Below, one piece after another: positions 43,257 to 51,491 of a stretch of DNA of 64,000 nucleotides. Source of the stretch: Paraburkholderia acidipaludis NBRC 101816 (GTDB lineage: Bacteria; Pseudomonadota; Gammaproteobacteria; Burkholderiales; Burkholderiaceae); assembly GCF_000684975.1 (NCBI RefSeq), contig NZ_BAXZ01000009.1, positions 186,001 to 250,000 of the forward strand, in the 5' to 3' direction. Each line of letters starts with the position of its first letter. Within the stretch, counting starts at the first letter, position 1. The position numbers and the translations under genes were made by a program. The notes under the pieces are model-generated. The model was not told the DNA's origin and did not search any database. It worked only from the letters and a program-made list of their open reading frames with translations.

Positions 43257-43598
43257 TCAGCGCGCGGCGCGCGTATTCGAGCGAGTGCCTGAGGAGGTGC
43301 CCGAGCGCGCGCGCCGGCGCCCGCGGCCGCGCTCGGGTTCGGCGGGTTCGCCGTTCAGTACGATGCGGCGGCCGGGCACGTGCGCGGCCACGAGGCGGGC
43401 GATGTCGAGCGCCGAGCTTTCGGCGGGCACGACCTGGCGGCGCGCGCCGTCGTCAAGCGGCGTGGTCCATTCGACAAGCAGGCAAGGCCGGCCCCACGGT
43501 TGCGGGAGGGGTCCCGAAACCCGGCAGCTCGCGACGTTCGCCCGCGCGCCGTCGTCCAGCAGCGTTTGCAGGTGCATCAGCACGTCGTCTTCAACCAT
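43257..43598 (-). CDS. Hypothetical protein, 113 residues
   Basis: A small soluble protein. Its first 80 residues look folded (DDVLMHLQTLLDDGARANVASC then PCLLVEWTTPLDDGARR), and the tail is very basic (GRGRRRARSGTSSGTRSNTR). AAGGAG is placed 7 bases before the ATG, which strongly supports it as a real gene. The basic tail may bind nucleic acid; nothing more can be said. Confidence 0.65.
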   Translation of the reverse strand: MVEDDVLMHLQTLLDDGARANVASCRVSGPLPQPWGRPCLLVEWTTPLDDGARRQVVPAESSALDIARLVAAHVPGRRIVLNGEPAEPERGRGRRRARSGTSSGTRSNTRAAR

Positions 43599-43919
43599 GA
43601 ACTGGCTCCTTCGTTCTACTTGACTTGCCAGGTAGCGCCGCCGCGCGGCAAGCTGCGGCGCCGTACAAAAAAACGCCGCCGATGTTCCGGCGGCTCAACA
43701 GGGGTGATCGTATGGTTACAGCGAAGAATTAAACGAGTCTTAAGAGCGCGTGCGACTGACGACGAACAAAAGGACGCAAAGAAGGGGCGCAAACAAGGAC
43801 GCAAACGCGCGCGGAGGATGGGCGCGCGAAGTCCCGCGCTGGCCGGGCGCGCAGCGCGTGAAATCCAGATAGTGGGAGAGAGGAGCGCGCCTCGGGTGCT
43901 TTTCGGCGCTCAGTGGGGC
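43599..43919. other. Intergenic region between hypothetical gene and DUF3562 gene
   Basis: The 321-bp gap holds a minus-strand terminator (43667-43694) and otherwise GC-rich sequence without a supported gene. The promoter of the 113-residue gene must lie within about 70 bp left of the terminator. Confidence 0.4.
43667..43694 (-). terminator. Rho-independent terminator, minus strand
   Basis: A 7-bp GC stem (GCCGCCG / CGGCGGC) with a 6-base loop, followed after one G by seven T on the minus strand. It probably ends the DUF3562 transcript about 225 bp after its stop. Confidence 0.75.
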
Positions 43920-44117
43920 TTAGTGCGGCTTACTGTTCTTTTCGCGCAGCGTCGCTCTTACCTTGCGTGCGGCGAACAGCGGCAGATAGTCCTGAATATT
44001 GGCTTCGGCGCGGTAACTGTCGAGCGTGTCGGCGTAGAGGCGCGCGACGGTTTCCTCCGGCGTATTGGTTTCCGTGGCGATAGTGTGGACGATTTGCGTG
44101 GCATCGGCTTGAGGCAT
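43920..44117 (-). CDS. DUF3562 family small protein
   Basis: A 65-residue protein reading IVHTIATETNTPEETVARLYADTLDSYRAEANIQDYLPLFAARKVRATL, which matches DUF3562, a short helical family common in Burkholderiaceae and of unknown function. The ATG at 44117 has GGAG 7 bases upstream; the open frame extends further but without a ribosome site. Confidence 0.82.
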   Translation of the reverse strand: MPQADATQIVHTIATETNTPEETVARLYADTLDSYRAEANIQDYLPLFAARKVRATLREKNSKPH

Positions 44118-44345
44118 GGGGAATCTCCAGTCAGCGGGGCAAAGCGGAAGGCTTCCATTAGAGGACACGGTTGCGCCGGATGCCAATTGAAACCGCCTAT
44201 GAAAGAAGCCCTGAGGAAATGAAGTGCGGGATGCCTTGCCGGCATGATGGGCCGCAGTGTCGCGCGCAGCGGCGGGTGTGCCCCGTGCGGCAAGGGGCGG
44301 CCGCGATGCGACCGCCCCCGTCGGCTTACGTCAGGACACCTCGGA

Positions 44346-45407
44346 TCACGCCACGTTTTCGAGCGCGGGATAGTCGGTGTAACCCGTTTCGCCGCGTGCG
44401 TAGTAGGTGGACGGATTCGGCGTGTTGAGCTCCGCGTTCAGCTCGAAGCGGCGCGGCAGGTCCGGGTTGGCGATGAAGGGCTGGCCCCAGGCCACGGCGT
44501 CGGCTTCGCCGGCGGCGAGCACGGCCTGGGCCGATTCCAGCGTGAACTTTTCGTTGGCGATGAAGGGGCCGCCGAATTCGGCCTTCAGTTGCGGGCCGAG
44601 GCGATTGTCGCCCAGCGACTCGCGCGCGCAGATGAACGCGATCTTGCGCTTGCCGAGTTCGCGCGCGACGTAGCCGAAGGTCGCGGCGGGATTCGAGTCG
44701 CCCATCGTGTGCGCATCGCCGCGCGGCGCGAGATGCACGGCCACGCGCCCTGCGCCCCAGACGTCGATGCAGGCGTCGGTGATTTCGAGCAGCAGACGCG
44801 CGCGGTTTTCGATCGAACCGCCATAGGCGTCCGTGCGATGGTTCGTGCTGTCCTGCAGGAACTGATCGATCAGGTAGCCGTTCGCGCCGTGCACCTCGAC
44901 GCCGTCGAAGCCCGCCGCCTTCGCGTTTTCGGCGCCCAGGCGGAACGCGGCGACGATGCCGGGGATTTCATCGGTTTCGAGCGCGCGCGGCGTCACATAG
45001 GCGCGCTGCGGACGCACGAGACTCACGTGGCCCTGCGCCGCGATTGCGCTGGGGGCAACCGGCAGCTCGCCGTCGAGGAAGATGGGGTCCGACACGCGGC
45101 CCACATGCCAGAGCTGCAGGAAGATGCGGCCGCCGGCCGCGTGCACGGCGTCGGTCACGAGCTTCCAGCCCGCCACCTGTTCCTGCGACCAGATGCCCGG
45201 CGTTTCGGCGTAGCCGATGCCCTGCGGCGTCACCGAAGTCGCTTCGCTGATGATGAGGCCGGCCGATGCGCGCTCGGCGTAGTACTTCGCCATGAGCGTA
45301 TTGGGCACGCGAGCTTCGCCCGCGCGCTGGCGCGTGAGCGGTGCCATGACGATGCGATTGGGGAGCGTGAGCGCGCCGATCTGAATGGGGTCGAAAAGGG
45401 TTGCCAT
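44346..45407 (-). CDS. nemA: Alkene reductase, old yellow enzyme family (NemA-like)
   Basis: A 353-residue FMN-dependent (alpha/beta)8 barrel. Hallmarks are LPNRIVMAPLTR, QLWHVGR, EVHGANGYLIDQFLQ with the His/Asn substrate pair, and STNHRTDAYGGSIENR. It reduces activated C=C bonds and electrophiles such as N-ethylmaleimide. It lies 65 bp downstream of an ArsR-type repressor on the same strand and is probably induced by reactive electrophiles. Confidence 0.93.
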   Translation of the reverse strand: MATLFDPIQIGALTLPNRIVMAPLTRQRAGEARVPNTLMAKYYAERASAGLIISEATSVTPQGIGYAETPGIWSQEQVAGWKLVTDAVHAAGGRIFLQLWHVGRVSDPIFLDGELPVAPSAIAAQGHVSLVRPQRAYVTPRALETDEIPGIVAAFRLGAENAKAAGFDGVEVHGANGYLIDQFLQDSTNHRTDAYGGSIENRARLLLEITDACIDVWGAGRVAVHLAPRGDAHTMGDSNPAATFGYVARELGKRKIAFICARESLGDNRLGPQLKAEFGGPFIANEKFTLESAQAVLAAGEADAVAWGQPFIANPDLPRRFELNAELNTPNPSTYYARGETGYTDYPALENVA

Positions 45408-45472
45408 GTTTCACCTTGGGCGGGCATGGCCCGCGAACGGGATGGACTACGAACGAAAGGACGATGGCCCCG

Positions 45473-45799
45473 TTACAACTGTGCGTTCACGTGAGCGAGA
45501 AACGCCTCGATGACCGCTTCGTTGCGCTTGAAAAAGACCCACTGGCCGATCCGCTTCGACGACACGAGCCCCGCTTTCTGGAGCACCGCGAGGTGAGCGG
45601 AGACGGTGGATTGCGACAGCCCGCAGCGCGCGTCGATCTTGCCGGCGCACACGCCCTGGTCGAGCGGCAGTTCCTGATCCGCGAAATACGCCTGCGGCTC
45701 GCGCAGCCACGCCAGGATCTCGCGCCGCATGGGGTTGGCGAGAGCCTTGTGGATGGCGTCGACGTCGAGCGTGACAGGGGCGGATGCGGGTTTCTTCAT
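45473..45799 (-). CDS. ArsR family repressor of the alkene reductase
   Basis: A 108-residue winged-HTH regulator: AIHKALANPMRREILAWLREP, then the recognition helix region CGLSQSTVSAHLAVLQKAGLVSSKRIGQWVFFKRN. Two cysteines (in QGVCAGK and DARCGLSQ) flank the recognition helix and could sense electrophiles. It has the same order and orientation as the downstream nemA. A perfect palindrome lies 30 bp upstream of its ATG. Confidence 0.9.
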   Translation of the reverse strand: MKKPASAPVTLDVDAIHKALANPMRREILAWLREPQAYFADQELPLDQGVCAGKIDARCGLSQSTVSAHLAVLQKAGLVSSKRIGQWVFFKRNEAVIEAFLAHVNAQL

Positions 45800-45828
45800 G
45801 GGGGGAACATCGTAGCTGAACGAAGTGT

Positions 45829-45848
45829 ATATCGTAATTCTACGATAT
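45829..45848. promoter_or_regulatory. Perfect 8-4-8 palindrome, probable ArsR operator
   Basis: ATATCGTA-ATTC-TACGATAT lies immediately upstream of the arsR-nemA unit. ArsR proteins typically bind such AT-rich dyads over their own promoter. A half-site-like ATCGTAG occurs 20 bp nearer to the gene (45810). Confidence 0.75.
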
Positions 45849-46194
45849 GAGCGATTGACCGGATTTCAAGAGGGGGTTTTCTGATGATAGGAAACAACCA
45901 GCTCTGTTGGGTGAGCAGGCTACCGCCTGCACCGGATCTTCTCGAAGGCCGGCATCAACGCGATTCGCCTTCCCACGCGCATCGCTGAACTCAAGTTATC
46001 CCGGCATCCGCCGATATCACAAAGACCGCACGGGTGTTCCTGATGAGCAGGTCGGCCGTTTCCCAGGCGGCGCAATCCGCCTCGACCAAACATCATACGA
46101 AACGTAGTGCCAGGCCGTGGTCACCGGTTTGGATAACTAACGAACGTGCCGTGTTGGAAGACGAGAAGTTAAAGACAAAGACTCCAGGCGAAAG
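45849..46194. other. Intergenic region before the autotransporter
   Basis: The 346-bp gap has lower GC and no supported gene. A frame near 45931-46030 reads RIFSKAGINAIRLPTRIAELK before stopping; it might be the remnant of a gene end, but I cannot assign it. The autotransporter promoter must lie here; no clear hexamers were found. Confidence 0.35.
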
Positions 46195-49100
46195 ATGACG
46201 AAGATGGCTTCTCCGAATCAATACCCCAGGCAAAAAGCGCTCGTCCTCGCCCTGGGCGCAGCGATAGCCAGCATGGTGTCGCTGCATGCCGCGGCCAGTT
46301 GCTCGGTCACCTCCATCGACATCGGCGCGAACTGGGCCTGGAGCGCGGGCGACTGCTCGATTATTTCCGGCGAGAATATCTATAACAATGCCAACTCGGG
46401 CCTGGTCGCGTCCGGCAGCGTCGGCACCTTGACCAACAACGGCACCATCGGCGGTTACACGTTTGGGCTCTACAATTCCGGCACCATCGCGTCGATAACC
46501 AATAACGATGGCGGTTCGATCTTCGCGCGGAGCCAATACCCGGGTTCCGCCGCGCTGAATAACGCCGGCGGCGCCACCATCGTCTCCCTGACCAATAATT
46601 CCGGCGGCACGATCAGCAGCGGCAGCACGGGGATACGCAACTCCGGAAGTATCGGCACGCTCACCAATAGCGGCAACATCAACGGTGGCGTCGGCGGCAT
46701 CGGTTATGCGTTTTTCGCCGGTATCGTCAATAGCGGCTATATCGGTACGCTGACCAACAATAGCGGCGGGGTGATCGAGGGAAATAACTCCGGGATCGTG
46801 AACCAGGGCGGTACGATCGGTGTTCTGGCCAATAGCGGCAGCATCAGCGGCGGCTCATTCGGTATCGACAATACGCTGGGCTCGATCGGCACGCTGACCA
46901 ACAACAGCGGCGGGAGCATCACCGGCGGCACGAACGTCAGTGGCGGTGTGGCCATTGCCAATAGCGGCAGTATCGGCACCCTCACCAACATAGGCTGGAT
47001 CTACGGCGGCAGTATCGGCGTCAATAACAGCGGTACGATCAGTGTCCTCGACAATAATGCTTCGCTCCTGGGCGGCGACACGGCCATTGTCAATAGCGGA
47101 CATATCGGGGTCCTGACCAATGTCGGCACCATCGGGGCAAGCGGTCCGGCCATTGCCAATAGCGGCACGATCGGCACCTTGACCAACAGCGGCCATATCC
47201 AGAGCACGCTGGGGACCGCGATCAGCAATAGCAGCATCGGATCCATCGGCGTGCTGACCAACACCAGCACCGGCACCATCGTCGGCGACATGAGCATCGA
47301 CAATGCCGGTGTGATCGGCTCGGTGGCCAATGCCGGCACCATTGCCGGAACGTGGGCCATTTTCAACGAGACGACCGGCACGCTGGGCACCCTCTCCAAC
47401 TCGGGCGTGATTGCCGGCAATATCGTCAATCTGTCCAGCCGGGATTGGGTGATAAACGGCGGCACCGGCTCGACCTTCGGTACGCTGACCGGCTCCGCTT
47501 ACAACGATGGCTTCGGCGGCATCGGGGCAAGCAATATCGCCACGATCACCAATACTCAGTCGAACTTGACGTTCGGCTCCGGCAACCTGTTGCTGAACGA
47601 CAAGATCAACGTCGGCAGCAATACCGTGAACAATATCGGTGCGTCGCTGCAGGTCAACAATACGATCCACATCACCGGCAACTATAACCAGAGCGCCGCG
47701 GCCAATCTGTTGATCGGCGTGGCGAATGGCGCGGTGACGACCGGTTCGAGCAGCACCGACAGCGGCTACGGCCGCCTGGTGGTGTCCGGCGACGCAACGA
47801 TCGCAGCGGGTTCCTCGGTGAGCCTGAAGGCGCTGAGCACCTATGCATTCGCCGTGGGCCAGCGTTTCGTGGTGGTGCAGGCAGGGGGCAGCGGCACCAA
47901 CTACAACCAGGCCAGCCTGAACTACGCGGCGAGCGGTTTCACCGGTTCGATCACGGGAACGAGCGTGACGGACGGCAGCAACAAAGACCTGGTCCTGACC
48001 TTGGCGGCGGCGCCGACGCCCACCCCGACTCCGTCGCCGACGCCCACGCCCACGCCCACTCCAAGTCCATCGCCGACGCCTACCCCGACGCCAACGCCGA
48101 CACCCACCCCGACGCCGTCGCCAACACCGACGCCAACGCCAACGCCGACACCCGCCCCCGCGATTCCGGCGACCGCGCCGAACGCGATCTCCTCGCTGAC
48201 CGGGCTGACCCACTACACCGGCGTCAATCCGGCACTGCTGAACCTGTTCGACGCCGCCATTGCGCTGAATGCGACGGGTTCGGCCGGGTCCGCGAACAAG
48301 GCCGGCACGCAATTGAGCCCTGTCCAGCAGGCGAGCGCCGCGACGGCTGCGGCCGCGCCGACGCTGGACGTATTGAACGTGGTGGCGGCGCACGCGGACA
48401 GTCTGCGCCTGGCTCAAGCCGAAGGCGACGGCGGCAACGGAAGCGGAATCTCGACGGGCGAGGGCGCGCCGGCCTGGGCGATGTGGGGCCAGGCCTTCGG
48501 CGGCCATGCCAGCCAGAGCGAGCGCGACAATGTGCCGGGCTACAGCGCGAACTACGGCGGTCTGCTGCTGGGCATCGACAAGGCGATCAACGAGAAATGG
48601 CGCGTCGGCGGCGTGTTCTCTTACAGCAATACGCTGGTCGACGATACCGACGACGCTGCAGGCGACAGCACACGGGTCAACGCCTACGGGTTGATCGGCT
48701 ATGCGAGCTATTCCGGCCAGCCGTGGTACGTCAATCTGTCCGGCGGCGTGGTGCAGCAGGTGTACGACACCAGCCGGCTGGTCGACTTCACGGGCTTCGG
48801 CAGCAACGCAACCGGGCATTTCAGCGGTCAGCAGTACGTTGCGCGAGTGGAAGGCGGTTATCCGCTGGCGCTGGGGTCGATGACGTTCACGCCTCTGGCG
48901 AGCCTGATGTACACCAACCTGCACCAGGAAGGCTATACGGAGAGCGGCGGCAACGGCGCCGCGCTGTCGGTCGACGCGACGCATTCGGCGTCGGTCAAGA
49001 GCGGATTGGGCTTCAAGCTGGAGCAGGGCTTTGCGACCCGATACGGCGACCTGGTGCCGGATCTGCAATTGCAATGGATCCACGAATACGACCATACGCA

Positions 49101-49311
49101 ACAGGTGACCGGCGCCGGCTATGCGGTCGATCCGAGCCAGACGGCATTCACCATGGTCGGGGCAACGCCTGTTTCGGACGTGGCCGATGTGTCCGTCGGC
49201 GTCACCTTGCTGCGCGCCAGCAACCTGAGTGTGACCCTGCGCTACGAGCTGCAGGCGGGCGGCGGTTTTGTGTCACAGACCGGCAGTTTGCGCTTGCGCC
49301 AGTTGTTCTAG
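46195..49311 (+). CDS. Autotransporter (type Va secretion) with Asn/Gly/Thr-rich repeat passenger
   Basis: 1038 residues. A signal peptide (ALVLALGAAIASMVSLHAAA) is followed by a cysteine pair (SCSVTS, GDCSII). The passenger has about 14 degenerate repeats built on SGxIGTLTN(N/S)G (roughly residues 75-420), predicted to form a beta-helix. A further stretch leads to a (PT/PS)n spacer of about 50 residues (near 607-655). The C-terminal translocator beta-barrel runs from about APAWAMWGQAFGG (residue 760) to a terminal LRLRQLF. GC is lower and AAT/ACC codons more frequent in the repeats than in neighbours. It is probably an adhesin at the cell surface. The facing modification genes may act on it. 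Confidence 0.92.
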   Translation: MTKMASPNQYPRQKALVLALGAAIASMVSLHAAASCSVTSIDIGANWAWSAGDCSIISGENIYNNANSGLVASGSVGTLTNNGTIGGYTFGLYNSGTIASITNNDGGSIFARSQYPGSAALNNAGGATIVSLTNNSGGTISSGSTGIRNSGSIGTLTNSGNINGGVGGIGYAFFAGIVNSGYIGTLTNNSGGVIEGNNSGIVNQGGTIGVLANSGSISGGSFGIDNTLGSIGTLTNNSGGSITGGTNVSGGVAIANSGSIGTLTNIGWIYGGSIGVNNSGTISVLDNNASLLGGDTAIVNSGHIGVLTNVGTIGASGPAIANSGTIGTLTNSGHIQSTLGTAISNSSIGSIGVLTNTSTGTIVGDMSIDNAGVIGSVANAGTIAGTWAIFNETTGTLGTLSNSGVIAGNIVNLSSRDWVINGGTGSTFGTLTGSAYNDGFGGIGASNIATITNTQSNLTFGSGNLLLNDKINVGSNTVNNIGASLQVNNTIHITGNYNQSAAANLLIGVANGAVTTGSSSTDSGYGRLVVSGDATIAAGSSVSLKALSTYAFAVGQRFVVVQAGGSGTNYNQASLNYAASGFTGSITGTSVTDGSNKDLVLTLAAAPTPTPTPSPTPTPTPTPSPSPTPTPTPTPTPTPTPSPTPTPTPTPTPAPAIPATAPNAISSLTGLTHYTGVNPALLNLFDAAIALNATGSAGSANKAGTQLSPVQQASAATAAAAPTLDVLNVVAAHADSLRLAQAEGDGGNGSGISTGEGAPAWAMWGQAFGGHASQSERDNVPGYSANYGGLLLGIDKAINEKWRVGGVFSYSNTLVDDTDDAAGDSTRVNAYGLIGYASYSGQPWYVNLSGGVVQQVYDTSRLVDFTGFGSNATGHFSGQQYVARVEGGYPLALGSMTFTPLASLMYTNLHQEGYTESGGNGAALSVDATHSASVKSGLGFKLEQGFATRYGDLVPDLQLQWIHEYDHTQQVTGAGYAVDPSQTAFTMVGATPVSDVADVSVGVTLLRASNLSVTLRYELQAGGGFVSQTGSLRLRQLF
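48012..48158 (+). repeat. (Pro-Thr/Pro-Ser)n coding repeat in the autotransporter
   Basis: About 49 codons alternating CCN with ACN or TCN encode PTPTPTPSPTPT-type sequence between passenger and barrel. The 6-bp period makes it prone to slippage and length change while keeping the frame. Extended Pro-Thr spacers are also common O-glycosylation targets. Confidence 0.9.
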
Positions 49312-49408
49312 GCGACTCCCGCGAGTCGGCCGGTGCGAGCCTCGGCCGGCTTCGGACCCGGTTCCGGCCCGGTGCACAATCTGTAATCCGGAAATGAGCG
49401 AGAGAAGC

Positions 49409-50890
49409 ATGTCGGAAGAATTTGACGCATTGGGACCGGATCGCGCCGATAAAGTCTCGAATATCACCGCGGCGATCGCGCGGCAAGCCGGACGCCATCC
49501 TGCCGCTCCCGCTCTTATCCTGTCGGACCGCGTAATCAGTTACCGCGAGATGATGGCGGCCATCCATGCCAACGCATGGGAATTGCTGAACCAGGGTGTG
49601 CGGCCGGGCCAGGTGCTCGGGGTATCGATGCTGCAAACGCCGCATCATCTGGTGACGCTTCTGGCGATCGCCCTGATCGGTGCGGTATCCGTGCCGGTGC
49701 ACGCCGCGCTGCCGGCGGAGCGGCGTTATCTGGCGGCCCGGCGCTTTGCGGTTTCCGCGATCGTATCCGGCCGGTCCGACCAGCAACTGGAAGGCATTCC
49801 TTTCATTTTGCTCAAGCCGATCGACCTCACCGCTGCCGTGCCTCCTCTGCCGCCCAGTACGACCCAACCGGGCGACCTTTGCAGACTGGTCCTTTCCTCC
49901 GGCACCAGCGGCGATCCCAAAGGGGTGATGTGCACGCACGGCTATTTCCTCGATCGGGTCGACAAGTCTCCCTACGCCTGTACCCCGCAATCGCGCCTGC
50001 TGGCGACGGACTTCAATTACGGCGGTTTCGGGCATGCGATGCGGATGCTGATCGGCGGCGGCGCGATCGTGTTGCCGCCCGCGAACGAGCCCGCCAGTCA
50101 GGCCTACATGGTGCGCTCGCATAGCGTGACGCATTGGCTGCTGTCGCCGTCGATGGCGGAAGATATTCTGCCCCTGCTCGAGGACGACGATGTCCATTTC
50201 CCGTCCCTCGTCTACTTGCAGATACTCGGCGCCGCGCCCGGCAAGCGCCTGCTGGATGCGCTTTTCGCGCGGTTTACGCCGCATGTCTACGTGACCTACA
50301 GCACGTCGGAGGTCGGGCCCGTTGCGCTGACCACGCCGGAACTACTGCGGCAAATCCCGGAAAGCGCCGGCCGCCCTTGCGCCTGGGTCAATCTGGAAAT
50401 CGTCGACGACAACGATCGGCCGGTTCCGGCCGGGCAAGTGGGCCGCTTGCGGATGAAATGGGACGGTATGTTCACCGAGTACTATCGCGATCCGGCGCTG
50501 ACCGCGGAGCGTTTTCGCGACGGCTGGTTCTATCCCAGGGATAGCGCACGGCTCGATGAGCAGGGGCTGCTCTATATCGAAGGGCGGGAAGACGACGTCG
50601 TCAATATCGACGGGAAAAAGGTCTATTTGCGCGAGATCGAAGCGGTCATGCAATCGCACCCGGCTATCCGCGAAGTCGCCGCTTTTTTGGTTAGCAGTCC
50701 TGGCAAGCGCAGTTTATTGGCCGCCGCCATACTCGCGGCTGACCCGGCGCCGCCGATCGAAGTACTGCAAGCGTGGGCCCAGGCGAAACTGGGATCGCTT
50801 TGCCCGGACAAGCTGTTCTACGTCGACGACTTTCCGCGCACCACGACGCGCAAGATTCTGCGCAATCGGATCGTGTTGCCCCGCACCTAG
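49409..50890 (+). CDS. Class I adenylate-forming enzyme (AMP-dependent acid ligase)
   Basis: 493 residues. The ATP loop is LVLSSGTSGDPKGVM near residue 170; the adenine motif is YSTSEVG; the hinge motif is DGWFYPRDSARLDEQG...GREDDVVNIDGKKV; the C-terminal lysine lies in PRTTTRKILRN. All steps for carboxylate adenylation appear possible. The first alpha/beta domain is shorter than in acyl-CoA synthetases. The substrate and acceptor are unknown, and no carrier protein is nearby. An ATG at 49394 is possible, but AG-rich sequence favours 49409. It follows the autotransporter by about 100 bp, so the two may share a transcript. Confidence 0.85.
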   Translation: MSEEFDALGPDRADKVSNITAAIARQAGRHPAAPALILSDRVISYREMMAAIHANAWELLNQGVRPGQVLGVSMLQTPHHLVTLLAIALIGAVSVPVHAALPAERRYLAARRFAVSAIVSGRSDQQLEGIPFILLKPIDLTAAVPPLPPSTTQPGDLCRLVLSSGTSGDPKGVMCTHGYFLDRVDKSPYACTPQSRLLATDFNYGGFGHAMRMLIGGGAIVLPPANEPASQAYMVRSHSVTHWLLSPSMAEDILPLLEDDDVHFPSLVYLQILGAAPGKRLLDALFARFTPHVYVTYSTSEVGPVALTTPELLRQIPESAGRPCAWVNLEIVDDNDRPVPAGQVGRLRMKWDGMFTEYYRDPALTAERFRDGWFYPRDSARLDEQGLLYIEGREDDVVNIDGKKVYLREIEAVMQSHPAIREVAAFLVSSPGKRSLLAAAILAADPAPPIEVLQAWAQAKLGSLCPDKLFYVDDFPRTTTRKILRNRIVLPRT

Positions 50891-50906
50891 ACGATTCGAG
50901 CCACGC

Positions 50907-51491
50907 CTAAGCGTGGCTCACCGGCTGATGGGTTTTCTCGAGTCCCAGCAACCGCAATGTCTCATTGACCGATGCGCCGGTTGGCTGTCGACTGGTATCG
51001 AACGACAGCTCCGGATGGACCGGCTCCTCATACACGTCGCCAATTCCCGTCAGGTCGCGGATCAGTCCGGCGCGGGCCTTTTTGTACAGGCCTTTGGGGT
51101 CTCTCGCTTCGCACACGGCAAGCGGCGTCGATACGTGCACCTCGACGAACCGCTCCGTGCCGATGGTCTGTCGCGCCTTCTCGCGATCCCGAAGGTAGGG
51201 CGACACGAGCGCTGCGATGACGATCGCCCCGGCGTCGTTCAATTGACGACAGCGGCTCGCGGCGCGCCGGACATTTTCACTGCGATCCCGCGCGGAAAAG
51301 CCCAGATCCTTGCAGAGCGTCCGCCGAAGTACATCGCCATCGAGCACTTCGCACCGTAGCCCCTTCGAAGCGATGGCGGCGGCGAGCGCATCCGCGAGCG
51401 TCGTCTTGCCCGCCGCGCTAAGACCGGTCAGCCAGATCGTGCAGGGAAGCGCTTTCATCTGTTGTTCCGAGGTCGCGGATGCCTGTCTCAC
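50907..51491 (-). CDS. cysC: Adenylylsulfate (APS) kinase
   Basis: A 194-residue P-loop kinase. The Walker A is GLSAAGKTT (residues 23-31); the APS-binding motif is LGFSARDRSENVRR; DPKGLYKKARAG is the conserved lid. It makes PAPS, the sulfate donor for sulfotransferases. The start is a GTG overlapping the stop of the upstream TPR/glycosyltransferase gene (GTGA). No cysDN sulfurylase or PAPS reductase gene is adjacent, and the coupling to a sulfotransferase gene points to sulfation rather than assimilation. Confidence 0.92.
   Translation of the reverse strand: MRQASATSEQQMKALPCTIWLTGLSAAGKTTLADALAAAIASKGLRCEVLDGDVLRRTLCKDLGFSARDRSENVRRAASRCRQLNDAGAIVIAALVSPYLRDREKARQTIGTERFVEVHVSTPLAVCEARDPKGLYKKARAGLIRDLTGIGDVYEEPVHPELSFDTSRQPTGASVNETLRLLGLEKTHQPVSHA

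Noticed and set aside
44260..44345. GC-rich inverted sequence after nemA considered as a terminator.
   Set aside because: The pairing is short and no U-run follows on the minus strand.
45931..46030. A possible gene remnant reading RIFSKAGINAIRLPTRIAELK.
   Set aside because: Too short to assign; resemblance to a LuxR-type HTH end is weak and no flanking repeats mark an insertion.
48012..48158. Short periodic repeats, considered as a CRISPR array.
   Set aside because: The period is 6 bp with no spacers, and it encodes an in-frame Pro-Thr linker.
46855..49101. A 748-codon minus-strand frame inside the autotransporter.
   Set aside because: Arg-rich repetitive translation mirrors the coding repeats; no start signal or domain.
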